From Alphaproteobacteria bacterium (lineage in GTDB: Bacteria > Pseudomonadota > Alphaproteobacteria > Micavibrionales > Micavibrionaceae): a stretch of 64,000 bases of DNA. The notes beneath the pieces are model-generated. The model was given only the letters and a program-made list of their open reading frames with translations. It did not search any database and was not told the DNA's origin. Position numbers and translations under genes: made by a program. The stretch's first letter is position 1. Every line of letters begins with the position of its first letter. The DNA is taken from NCBI GenBank assembly GCA_029880245.1, contig JAOUOR010000002.1:1-64000 (forward strand), given 5' to 3'. Of this stretch, positions 41,968-51,816 are shown in pieces.

Positions 41968-44900
41968 CCACCGTAAAGGCTACGTAAACGTTGCTCGGCA
42001 ACGGTTAGCATCGTTAAATCCGAAGCGCCGGAAACCCGCATTTTCGAAAACAGTGAATCCAGTTGGGCGATATTATGCCCATGCATAGATATCCATTTTT
42101 CAAACATCGATGTATTTCGACCGCTATCATTACCATTCATATCTCTTAGTATCCGCACGGTCAGTCCGGCTTGAGAACTAAAGAACTGATCAATTAACCC
42201 GTTCACAGCCTCGGCCTGCCAACGCCCTTCATGGGGTAAAAATCGTGCTTGCTGGCGCAGCCAGTCAAAGTGCAGACGTTCACCCAGTTCGAAATATGTA
42301 CGTGCCGTACTTCTGAGATCAGTATTTTGCTCTCCGGAAATACGTATAATATCACAGGCTGATGACAAAATAGGCATAAGCGCAATAGTATAAGCTATAT
42401 CATGAGGAAGGCCGTCTTTAATGCCAAGCTCTGTACGTCTCCTGATAGAGGCACGTACACTTTCTGTTGTAAGCCTATCAATTGCTTTACTTAAATCCTT
42501 AACGCCCCCACTAAATTCCTGTACGTCTTTTTTAAGATCCATGTCACGTCCAAGACGCGTTAAAAACCATGTAATGGAATGCTCTGCCAATAAAGCAATC
42601 TCGCGCATGGCTTTGAGCTGTACGCCGGCCACTACATTCCCTTCCAGAGCCTCTATTTTGTCCCATAAATCCCGTAAATCAAAAACGTCACGAACGATCA
42701 AATAAGCCTGGGTAATGTCGTTTATGCTTTTCCCTGTTTTCTTCATTCGGGATTTCAGAAAAGTCGGTCCCATACGGTTGATCAAGGAATTGGACATCAT
42801 GGTTGCGATAATTTCTCGGCGCAGACGGTGCCTGAGAATTTCTTTCGTGTATTTTTTCCCTAAAATTTCAGGGAAATAATCAATCAGCCAATATTCCATT
42901 TCCGGATTATCGGGTATGTCGGAATCAAGCAATTCCTGCGTTAAATTGATTTTAGCGTACGCTTGAAGAACGCATAGCTCCGGTCGCGTCAACCCCTTAC
43001 CTGTACGCGTACGAAGCTCGACGGCTTCCTGATCGGGCAATCCTTCAATCTCACGGTTAAGACCCTGATCGCGCTCCATATCCTGAATAAATTCTTCCTG
43101 TATCTGGAGGTTTTCATGGGCCTGAAAATCAGCTAATGATATGGCCTGAGTCTGTTGATAGTTATGCCGTAAGACATGATCTGCGACCTCTTCCGTCATT
43201 TTTTCAAGCAGCGCATTGCGAACCTTAATATCCATTTTATTTTCTTTTTGAGCCATGACATCGGAAAGCAGAATTTTGATATTAACCTCATGGTCCGAAG
43301 AATCCACTCCGGCAGAATTATCAAGAAAATCAGTATTAAGACGTACGTCTCTCTCCGCCAGTTCTATCCGGCCAAGTTGGGTGATCGCAAGATTGGCCCC
43401 TTCGCCCACCACTTTGGCACGTACATCCGAAGCATTGACACGTAAGGAATCATTGGTTTTATCACCAACATCGGCGTGCGTTTCCTTACCTGATTTAATA
43501 TACGTCCCAATTCCGCCAAACCATAGAAGATCCGTACGGGACTTCAAAATAGCCTTGATCAGTTCTGTGGGTGTAACTTTTTGTTTTTGAATATCAAAAC
43601 GTTTCTGAATTTCAGGCGTTAACTCCAGTGTTTTATCACTGCGTTTATAGATACGCCCGCCTTTGGATAAGAGTTTCTCGTTATATTGGTCCCAGCCACC
43701 GCATGTCTCGAACAAACGTTTACGCTCTTTGAATGTTGCTGCCGCATCAGGAGAAGGATCGCAGAAAATGTGCACATGGTTAAAGGCCGCAATTAATTGT
43801 ATATGCTTGGATAAGAGCATGCCATTCCCAAAAACATCTCCTCCCATATCGCCAATACCGACCACATCAAAGGGCTGGTTTTGTATATCATGATTGAGAA
43901 GACGAAAATGGAATTTCACTGATTCCCATGCTCCACGGGCCGTTATGCCCATTTTCTTGTGATCATATCCGGCAGAACCGCCAGAGGCAAAAGCATCATC
44001 CAGCCAAAAACCGTATTCCTGTGACAAACCATTCGCGATATCTGAGAATGTAGCCGTTCCCTTATCAGCAGCTACAACCAGGTAAGGATCATCTCCATCT
44101 CTTCGTACAACATTTTCAGGCGGGATAATTTTACTACCCTTCTGGTTATCGGTGATATCCAGCATCGCCCGAATAAAAGTTTTGTAGCATTCTACGCCTT
44201 CTTTGAAAAACTCCTCTCGGCTATCGGTCGGTGTTTTGACAATAAAGCCGCCTTTGGCTCCCATTGGCACAATCACGGCATTTTTCACCATTTGCGCTTT
44301 CATAAGGCCCAGAACTTCTGTCCGGAAGTCTTCATGCCTGTCAGACCAGCGCAAGCCGCCTCTGGCAATCATATCGCCACGTAAATGAACAGCTTCAACG
44401 CGGGTAGAATAAACAAATATTTCACGGAAAGGACGGGGATCCGGCATATCCGGCACCATGGAGGAATCAAATTTTAGCGACAAATAAGGCTGGTCGCTAC
44501 CATCCCACGTACACTGATAATAATTTGTTCGCAAAGTTGCCTGCACAAGACCAACCATCATGCGCAAGATACGATCCTGATCACTAGATACAACATTTTC
44601 CAGTTCTTCCAAAACCGGAGCAGCCAGTTTTTCAAATGTCTGGAGTTTATTTTCCGTGTTTTTCTTTGGATCCAGCAACCCCTTAAACAGATCAATGATC
44701 ATATGGCTTATTTCAGGGTGATCGGTCAGGGCTTTTTCTATATAGCTGCTACTAAAGGGGAAACGAAGTTGACGCATATAACGTACATAGCTGCGTAACA
44801 CCATAATTTCATGCCAATTGATTTTAGCACTAAGTGTCAGGCGGTTGAGCGTATCATTTTCAACCATATTGTTCCATATCTGGATAAAGGCGCTCTCGAA

Positions 44901-46805
44901 ATCCTTTTTAACCTCATCAATATCAACGCCCCCTTCTACTTCAGAGGTTTCCAGCAAAAAGTCGTGAATCCAAACAGCTCTCTCACCGCCATTAGGTCTG
45001 ATTTCAAAAGGAAGCTCTGCGATCACACGAAGCCCCATATTCTCAAGAATTGGCAAGACGTCTGATAAGATAATCGGCGAGCCCACATGATAGACCTTCA
45101 GACGAACACAATTTTCCGAAATGTCATTGGGACGATATAGATCCAGAACAATATTATCGCACTCCAGCGCTTCTTCGACCTTTTCAATATCGAAAACGGC
45201 CTGTTTCGCCAAGTAATGAGATGCATATCCGACCGGAAAAGCTTCGGCATAACGAAAATTAACGGCGGCTATATATTTATCATCCGTATAAGCCTCGGTT
45301 AAAGCCTGAAAGAGTCTTTCAGACCAGGTCTGACCATTTTCACGTAAACGATGTTCAATTCTGGCAATATCAATTTTCTTTGTGTTGGTCTGGCTGGTCT
45401 TGATAATAAACATGATCCGCGCAAAAACAGAATCATCAAGCGTGGTGTAGAAATTCGCCACTTGTCCATTTGTTTCCTGCTCGAGTATAGCAGAAAAATC
45501 CTTCCTGAGATCAGTGCCGTAGCGGTCTCTGGGAATATATACCAGACAAGAAATATAACGCTTGAAAGGGTCTTTGCGCATAAACAAGGCAATGCGCTGG
45601 CGCTCTTGCAAGCGGATAATATTCTCACAGATTTTAAACAGCGCTTTTGGTTCAATCTGGAACAACTCGTCACGTGGATATTTCTCCAGAATATGACGCA
45701 AAGCTTTTCGGTTATGAGACCCTTGTACAAATCCTGATAACTCAACGACATCTTCGATAAGTTTTCTGATCAGCGGAACATCGCATACACTTCGGGAATA
45801 TGTCACAGAGGTAAACAGCCCCAAAAACAACTTTTCTCCAATAACGCTGCCTTTATCGTCGTAAATTTTGACTGCGATACAATCCATTGGAACGCGGCGG
45901 TGCACTGTTGCGAGTTTATTGGTTTTGGAAACCGATACAGGCGGCAGGCTTATTCTTAATTCCTGCATGTTGCGTGGCAAACCTTCTTTGTTGTCCGATA
46001 TATAAGCCGGTGTCACATCATCATTCAAAACACCAAGACCAGAGCCTTTAACAGTTTTACTGGTGGGCCCACCTTTTTTATCCTTGCCAAAAAGATATTC
46101 GCGATACCCTAAAAGCGTAAAGTTATTATCGTATAGATAATCCAAAAATGCGCAGTATTCCTGTATTTCAGTCGCTGGTCTACGGGTTTTGGCCGCGTTA
46201 AGTTCCTCGGAAGCATTTTTTAATTTTCCAAGCATCTTCTGCCAGTCACGATTTGCGTGATAGACATCCTCCAAAACCTTTGCGAAACCTTTTTTAAGCT
46301 CCTTTATCGAGGTGTTGGAGAGTGTTTCGTTAATCTGGACGTGAATATGAGCCTGCCTGACATATCCCTCTTTAGCCGTTGATGAAATATCAAGCAAATC
46401 AGATTTTTTATCATATTTTGTGTAGAGAACAGGGTAAATCAAAATGCCTATCAAGTGGTTGTGCTTGTTAATCTCCGCAGCAATAGAATCGACAAGAAAA
46501 GCCACATCATCACTTACAATATCAATAATTGTTTTCCGGGAATCTCCTTTACCCAGTTCCGGACAGTAAATCTGTAATTCCGGCTCTCCGGCCTTGCGAC
46601 ATTTAGCCATATCCCAATGATGGCACGCCATATGCTTCAAAATATTTGCATTGAAAAACTCCAGATCGCTCACAGATATCCGACTGCTTATAACTTCAAG
46701 CATCTGAATCAAACGAGGAGAAGCATTTTTGGGCAACAAATCTTTGGCTTGAGCGATTAGCGTTTTGAACGGGTCACTCGTTTTATCTTTTTTTTGTATA
46801 GACAT
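41964..46805 (-). CDS. NAD-dependent glutamate dehydrogenase, large (~180 kDa) type
   Basis: 1613 aa; GGLRWSDRHEDFRTEVLGLMKAQMVKNAVIVPMGAKGGF, GIGDMGGDVFGNGMLLS. Confidence 0.95.
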   Translation of the reverse strand: MSIQKKDKTSDPFKTLIAQAKDLLPKNASPRLIQMLEVISSRISVSDLEFFNANILKHMACHHWDMAKCRKAGEPELQIYCPELGKGDSRKTIIDIVSDDVAFLVDSIAAEINKHNHLIGILIYPVLYTKYDKKSDLLDISSTAKEGYVRQAHIHVQINETLSNTSIKELKKGFAKVLEDVYHANRDWQKMLGKLKNASEELNAAKTRRPATEIQEYCAFLDYLYDNNFTLLGYREYLFGKDKKGGPTSKTVKGSGLGVLNDDVTPAYISDNKEGLPRNMQELRISLPPVSVSKTNKLATVHRRVPMDCIAVKIYDDKGSVIGEKLFLGLFTSVTYSRSVCDVPLIRKLIEDVVELSGFVQGSHNRKALRHILEKYPRDELFQIEPKALFKICENIIRLQERQRIALFMRKDPFKRYISCLVYIPRDRYGTDLRKDFSAILEQETNGQVANFYTTLDDSVFARIMFIIKTSQTNTKKIDIARIEHRLRENGQTWSERLFQALTEAYTDDKYIAAVNFRYAEAFPVGYASHYLAKQAVFDIEKVEEALECDNIVLDLYRPNDISENCVRLKVYHVGSPIILSDVLPILENMGLRVIAELPFEIRPNGGERAVWIHDFLLETSEVEGGVDIDEVKKDFESAFIQIWNNMVENDTLNRLTLSAKINWHEIMVLRSYVRYMRQLRFPFSSSYIEKALTDHPEISHMIIDLFKGLLDPKKNTENKLQTFEKLAAPVLEELENVVSSDQDRILRMMVGLVQATLRTNYYQCTWDGSDQPYLSLKFDSSMVPDMPDPRPFREIFVYSTRVEAVHLRGDMIARGGLRWSDRHEDFRTEVLGLMKAQMVKNAVIVPMGAKGGFIVKTPTDSREEFFKEGVECYKTFIRAMLDITDNQKGSKIIPPENVVRRDGDDPYLVVAADKGTATFSDIANGLSQEYGFWLDDAFASGGSAGYDHKKMGITARGAWESVKFHFRLLNHDIQNQPFDVVGIGDMGGDVFGNGMLLSKHIQLIAAFNHVHIFCDPSPDAAATFKERKRLFETCGGWDQYNEKLLSKGGRIYKRSDKTLELTPEIQKRFDIQKQKVTPTELIKAILKSRTDLLWFGGIGTYIKSGKETHADVGDKTNDSLRVNASDVRAKVVGEGANLAITQLGRIELAERDVRLNTDFLDNSAGVDSSDHEVNIKILLSDVMAQKENKMDIKVRNALLEKMTEEVADHVLRHNYQQTQAISLADFQAHENLQIQEEFIQDMERDQGLNREIEGLPDQEAVELRTRTGKGLTRPELCVLQAYAKINLTQELLDSDIPDNPEMEYWLIDYFPEILGKKYTKEILRHRLRREIIATMMSNSLINRMGPTFLKSRMKKTGKSINDITQAYLIVRDVFDLRDLWDKIEALEGNVVAGVQLKAMREIALLAEHSITWFLTRLGRDMDLKKDVQEFSGGVKDLSKAIDRLTTESVRASIRRRTELGIKDGLPHDIAYTIALMPILSSACDIIRISGEQNTDLRSTARTYFELGERLHFDWLRQQARFLPHEGRWQAEAVNGLIDQFFSSQAGLTVRILRDMNGNDSGRNTSMFEKWISMHGHNIAQLDSLFSKMRVSGASDLTMLTVAEQRLRSLYGG

Positions 46806-46851
46806 AATTTTACTATCACCGATGAGATATTTACGGGCGCATCTTAGGATG

Positions 46852-46880
46852 AAAAACCCATAGGGTCCAGAGGGTTTTTT
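46852..46880. terminator. symmetric terminator-like hairpin in the gdh/bdhA divergent region
   Basis: aaaaaccc atagggtccaga gggtttttt; T-run in both orientations. Confidence 0.55.
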
Positions 46881-47010
46881 AATTGCGCAAACCTTTATTT
46901 ACCCTGCATTGCACAAAAGAAACTTGCACGATCTGATGAATTGGGTGTTTTCATTTTAACGCTGTCCTATATGATTATTTTTTATAGGGACCATAACAAA
47001 GAGGTTACAC

Positions 47011-47793
47011 ATGTCTTTAAAAGGGAAAACTGCTCTTATTACAGGCTCAACAAGTGGAATCGGGCTTGGCATTGCACAAGGTTTTGCCGATCAGGGAATC
47101 AATATCGTGATGAACGGATTTGGCGATAAGGACAAGATTGAAGCTGAGCGGAAAGCGCTTGAAGACAAGGGTGTGTCTGCAATTTATCATGGTGCGGATA
47201 TGACAAAGCCAGAAGAAATCCGTGATATGGTAGCCTTGGCAGAAAAAGAATTCGGCGCTGTTGATATTCTGGTTAATAATGCAGGGATTCAGCATGTCTG
47301 TCCGGTTGAAGATTTTCCGGAGGAAAAATGGGATGCTATTTTAGGGATTATACTCTCTTCAGCGTTCCACACAACCAAAGCCTCTATTGGCGGGATGCGG
47401 AAAGCCGGATGGGGCCGAATCATCAATATGTGCTCGGCGCATGGGCTGGTGGCGTCGCCCTATAAAACTGCGTACGTCTCGGCAAAGCACGGGCTTTTGG
47501 GCCTTACCAAAACAATCGGTCTTGAAGTCGCACAGGATAATATCACCTGTAATGCGATTTGTCCGGGCTATGTGTTTACACCCTTGGTTGAAAACCAGAT
47601 TGCCGATACTGCCAAGGCAAGGGGCATTAGCGAGGAAGAGGTTGTGAACAATGTCCTTCTGGCGGCGCAATGGACCAAAAAATTCGTGACCATAGAACAA
47701 GTCGCCGGTATTGCCCTGTTTTTATGTTCGGATACGGCGGCAAATATCACGGGCACAGATATTGTTGTCGATGGCGGATGGACGGCAGCCTAG
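47011..47793 (+). CDS. bdhA: 3-hydroxybutyrate dehydrogenase
   Basis: SDR: TGSTSGIGLGIAQ, NNAGIQHV, YVSAKHGLLGLTK, CPGYVFTPLVE, TGTDIVVDGGWTA. Confidence 0.93.
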   Translation: MSLKGKTALITGSTSGIGLGIAQGFADQGINIVMNGFGDKDKIEAERKALEDKGVSAIYHGADMTKPEEIRDMVALAEKEFGAVDILVNNAGIQHVCPVEDFPEEKWDAILGIILSSAFHTTKASIGGMRKAGWGRIINMCSAHGLVASPYKTAYVSAKHGLLGLTKTIGLEVAQDNITCNAICPGYVFTPLVENQIADTAKARGISEEEVVNNVLLAAQWTKKFVTIEQVAGIALFLCSDTAANITGTDIVVDGGWTAA

Positions 47794-47820
47794 ATTTTTA
47801 TATTACGAAAAAGACAAAAA

Positions 47821-49119
47821 ATGGATCAGAACTTTCAGGATAAGACCCATGTGGTGATTATTGGCGCTGGCTTTGGCGGCCTAGAAACGGCCAAAACTTT
47901 AGCCAATAAGGGTGTACGTGTCTCGGTCATCGATAAACATAACCATCATCTCTTTCAACCTTTGCTCTATCAGGTGGCCACAGCCGCTTTGACAGCCGCA
48001 GAGATTGCCTCGCCGATTCGCCACATCTTGCGCAAAGCCAAGAATGTAGCCGTCTATATGAATAAAATTGTAGCGGTTGATACGGATAAGAAAATCGTAC
48101 GTGCGCGCAGCGGTCGGGAATTTACTTATGATTATCTGGTTCTGGCTACGGGTGCCCGGCACAGCTATTTTGGACGGGATGAATGGGCAAAATATGCGCC
48201 CGGACTAAAATCTATTGAAGATGCACGTGAAATCCGCAAGCGCGTTTTGACTGCGTTTGAAAAAGCAGAAATGGAAGATGATCCGGAGCAACGCAGAGCT
48301 TGGCTAAATTTCGTTGTCGTAGGCGCAGGACCGACAGGCGTAGAGCTAGCCGGTGCAATATCAGAACTTGCACATTATACGCTTCGTGAAGATTTTGAGC
48401 ATATCCAGCCCAGTGATGCACGCATTATGCTGGTTGATGCAGGGCCGAAGGTTCTGGAAAGATTTAATGACAAACTAAGCGCAAAGGCTGTTGATCACCT
48501 TGAAACACTTGGCGTTGAAATCCTGACCAACTCAATGGTTAAGGATATGGATGATACGAGCGTTACGCTTAATGAAGAGAAAATTCCTACACGTACAATT
48601 ATCTGGGCTGCAGGCGTACAGGCCTCTCGCGCAGGTCAGTGGCTTGGGGTGGAAACTGACCGTATGGGCCGCATTCCCGTTGATGATAATCTTTGTGTAA
48701 AAGATCACGCAGAGATTTATGCGATTGGGGACACAGCATGTTATACACCCGGTGGCACGGAGCAATCTCTCCCCGGCATTGCGCCTGTCGCCAAGCAAAT
48801 GGGAGAATATGTCGGAAAGGATATCTTGAGACGTGTGGAAAATCGCAGAAGAACGTCTTTTAAATATAAAGATCTGGGCACTATGGCAACAATCGGACGT
48901 AACCGCGCTATTGCCGATTTACGCGGATTCAGACTTAGCGGTTTTCCGGGATGGATTTTATGGTGTGTGGCCCATGTCTATTTCTTAGTAGGCTTTAGAA
49001 ACCGTCTTTTGGTCTGTTTGCAGTGGTTTTTCTCTTATATGACCTATCACAGAGGTGTACGTCTGATTATAGGAGAAAGCGGCATTCCAGAAGAAGAGGA
49101 AGACGAGTCTAAGAAATAA
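47821..49119 (+). CDS. ndh: type II NADH:quinone oxidoreductase (NDH-2)
   Basis: GAGFGGLETAKTL, NHHLFQPLLYQVATAALTAAEIASPIR, VVGAGPTGVELAGAI, YAIGDTA. Confidence 0.93.
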   Translation: MDQNFQDKTHVVIIGAGFGGLETAKTLANKGVRVSVIDKHNHHLFQPLLYQVATAALTAAEIASPIRHILRKAKNVAVYMNKIVAVDTDKKIVRARSGREFTYDYLVLATGARHSYFGRDEWAKYAPGLKSIEDAREIRKRVLTAFEKAEMEDDPEQRRAWLNFVVVGAGPTGVELAGAISELAHYTLREDFEHIQPSDARIMLVDAGPKVLERFNDKLSAKAVDHLETLGVEILTNSMVKDMDDTSVTLNEEKIPTRTIIWAAGVQASRAGQWLGVETDRMGRIPVDDNLCVKDHAEIYAIGDTACYTPGGTEQSLPGIAPVAKQMGEYVGKDILRRVENRRRTSFKYKDLGTMATIGRNRAIADLRGFRLSGFPGWILWCVAHVYFLVGFRNRLLVCLQWFFSYMTYHRGVRLIIGESGIPEEEEDESKK

Positions 49120-49161
49120 GAGATATAAATATTATCTATTCATTATAGGCGTAGCATAAAA

Positions 49162-51000
49162 TCATCCCGATTTTAGTGGTAATTTTATCGTCACGGTTGT
49201 GCCTACATCCACAGTAGACTCGATATCCATCTTTCCACCATGGAGCATGACAAGCTCACGTGTAATGGAAAGCCCTAGTCCGGTGCCTTCGTGATTTCTC
49301 GTATATTCACCGGAAACCTGTTCAAACGGTTTAAGGACAGAGGCAAGCTTATTGGGCGGAATGCCAACCCCGTTATCATGAATTTTAATTATGACATGCT
49401 CGGATGATTCATGTACGTCCACCCAGATCATACCCTTTTCGCGGGTAAATTTGACCGCATTCGATAATATATTCAGGAATATCTGGAGCAAGGCACGGCG
49501 GTCCGCCTGTAAGATAATATTTCTGGCTCGTAAATCCGGCTTTTTTAAGGTAACATTACCATCGCTGGCACGCGCCTCAACCATCCGAAAGGCCCTATTT
49601 ATAACATCTTCCAGCCGTACGTCTGTAATTGAAAGCGCGTATTTGCCTTCTTCTATCTTCGACATATCCAGTATATCGGTTATAATATCAAGCAAATGCT
49701 GACCGCTATCATAGATGCTGGCAGAATATTCAAGATATTTTTCATTAAAAATCGGCCCGAGTATCTGGTTTTTCATCATTTCGGAAAAACCGATTATCGC
49801 ATTAAGAGGCGTACGCAACTCATGGCTCATATTTGCTAAAAATCTGGACTTGGCTGCATAGGCTTGCTCGGCTGCGTTCTTGGCAGCGCGCAGCTTTTTC
49901 TCGTGTAAGGCTCGCTCTGTCATGTCCTGCAAGATACCGTACAGGGCGACGACCTCTCCGCTTTCATCTTTTTCACAGCGGCCTTCACAGCGTACATAGC
50001 GCTCTTGCCCGTCCGGGCGGTGTATGCTGAATTCCATATCGTAGTTTTTTTCCTCGATCATGGCACGCTGAAAAATCTGCCCCACGCGGCCTACATCGAA
50101 TTTGTGTACGCGCTCCATGAACCAGTTCATCTCAATCTTGTCTGTCTCCTCGAGATAGCCAAAGATCCGCGCCATTTCCTCCGAACATGAAACATAGTCC
50201 TCTCCAATTGCCCAGCGCCAATGTCCCATATGGCCTATAGCTTCGGCCTCGGTGAGTTGTTGCCGGCGTTTGATCAGATCATCCCTATGTTCATGGATTT
50301 CGGTAATATCTCTTCCTGATGCATAAATATAGCCGTCATCATATTTCTGGCGCCACTCAACCCGGTGTACGTCTCCGTCTCTGGCTTTCATCCGTACTAC
50401 ATAGGTTGTAATCGAAGCATCGGGAATAAATTGATCATCATGATGGAAAAAATCCGTGAGAGTAAAATTTTCCTGTGTTTGCGGATCAGCAATAAAACGC
50501 TCTATAAAATTTCCGTTACAAGAAATGATCTTGCCCTTTTCATCCATCACCACCATCATCTCGTGACTGAGATCAGCAAATACGCCGTAATCCTGAGGTT
50601 TTCTAAGGGAAATAGAAGACTGTACGTCTTTTTTAGAATCTCGCCCGGCTACTTCCAGACTTTGATCTTCGGATAAGGAAACGATCAAATAACGTGCATT
50701 ATTTTGATTTTTCACCCAATCGAAATAAAAACTCCGGATGACCGGATTGCCATAGAGATGGACATCGTGCTCTCCGGACTCCAACGCGGTTAAAGGCTCG
50801 TCATCGTCTAATGCGTCTTCGGAGAAACTGAAAATATCGAGCAGATTATAGGTCTCAAATTCCGATAGGCCCAAAAGCTTTAAAAAAGCATCATTGGCAT
50901 GCTCAATCACACCATCTTCGCGCACAGCGCAGCGCGCTGTCTCGATTTTGGCTGGAACATAGCTATCCCGTGATATATCTAGTAGGCTTTCATCGATCAT
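49162..51000 (-). CDS. PAS-domain sensor histidine kinase
   Basis: multiple PAS modules, FLANMSHELRTPLNAIIGFSE H-box, N-box, GTGLGLSI G-box; no obvious TM. Confidence 0.92.
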   Translation of the reverse strand: MIDESLLDISRDSYVPAKIETARCAVREDGVIEHANDAFLKLLGLSEFETYNLLDIFSFSEDALDDDEPLTALESGEHDVHLYGNPVIRSFYFDWVKNQNNARYLIVSLSEDQSLEVAGRDSKKDVQSSISLRKPQDYGVFADLSHEMMVVMDEKGKIISCNGNFIERFIADPQTQENFTLTDFFHHDDQFIPDASITTYVVRMKARDGDVHRVEWRQKYDDGYIYASGRDITEIHEHRDDLIKRRQQLTEAEAIGHMGHWRWAIGEDYVSCSEEMARIFGYLEETDKIEMNWFMERVHKFDVGRVGQIFQRAMIEEKNYDMEFSIHRPDGQERYVRCEGRCEKDESGEVVALYGILQDMTERALHEKKLRAAKNAAEQAYAAKSRFLANMSHELRTPLNAIIGFSEMMKNQILGPIFNEKYLEYSASIYDSGQHLLDIITDILDMSKIEEGKYALSITDVRLEDVINRAFRMVEARASDGNVTLKKPDLRARNIILQADRRALLQIFLNILSNAVKFTREKGMIWVDVHESSEHVIIKIHDNGVGIPPNKLASVLKPFEQVSGEYTRNHEGTGLGLSITRELVMLHGGKMDIESTVDVGTTVTIKLPLKSG

Positions 51001-51095
51001 GATTAGGCAATTAAGATAATAATTTGCTAAAAGACGTGCGGATTGTTAAATCCATAATTATCTTACCCTAAACCACCTATCTCTTACAAGGGAGA

Positions 51096-51124
51096 AAAGC
51101 CGCAGACCCAAGGCATGCGGCTTT
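51096..51124 (-). terminator. intrinsic terminator downstream of the dsbD-redoxin genes
   Basis: AAAGCCGCA / TGCGGCTTT stem with pyrimidine/T-rich tail on the minus strand. Confidence 0.7.
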
Positions 51125-51146
51125 CGAGGTGTTTATGAGGGGAAAA

Positions 51147-51770
51147 CTAGTATTTTACAGCGCAGCCATAAGGCCATGTCGCCGCTGTTTGTACTTCTCG
51201 TCCGGCAGTAATATCCTCGATAGCCGCCAAGACATAGTTTGTCGCACCTTCTATTGTAGCAGGGTCGGGGCTGGAATCGCTGTCAATCGCGCCGGCATAG
51301 GCCACGCTTCCTTCCGGATTGATGACAAACATATGCGGCGTTGTTTTCGCCTCGTACAGCCTGCCAATTTCGCCTCGTTCATCAAGAATGCGGGTTGTTG
51401 CATGGGCGCCTGCTTCTTCTTCAATCTGGATGGCTTGCTGCGCGCTCACATGACCTTGCTTTTCCGGCGCGGAAGAAACGATCGAAACCCATATGACACC
51501 ATTATCTGTTGCTGTTTTCTGTGTGGCTTGCATATTGCCTGAATCATAGTGTTTTTTGACAAAAGGGCAAAGGTGGTTTGTCCACTCTAAAACCACAGTT
51601 TTTCCCTTATGATCGCTTAAGGCAAAGGCTTCACCGTGAATATCTGTAGCTGAAAAATCAGGAGCGGGCTTTCCGACCTCTATATTCGCGTGAGCCTTAT
51701 AGCCATAGATTGGCAAAAAGGCAGCCATGACTAATAAAGCAACTGTATAAAGTGCAAGTCTCTCGTACAT
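51147..51770 (-). CDS. redoxin/AhpC-TSA-like thioredoxin-fold exported protein
   Basis: N-terminal signal/TM, GKPAPDFSATDIHG, EWTNHLCPFVKKHY, TPHMFVINPEG. Confidence 0.85.
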   Translation of the reverse strand: MYERLALYTVALLVMAAFLPIYGYKAHANIEVGKPAPDFSATDIHGEAFALSDHKGKTVVLEWTNHLCPFVKKHYDSGNMQATQKTATDNGVIWVSIVSSAPEKQGHVSAQQAIQIEEEAGAHATTRILDERGEIGRLYEAKTTPHMFVINPEGSVAYAGAIDSDSSPDPATIEGATNYVLAAIEDITAGREVQTAATWPYGCAVKY

Positions 51771-51816
51771 TTCAAGTGTCCTTCCCGTTAATAGAATTAC
51801 GTTTTTATGAAATTAC

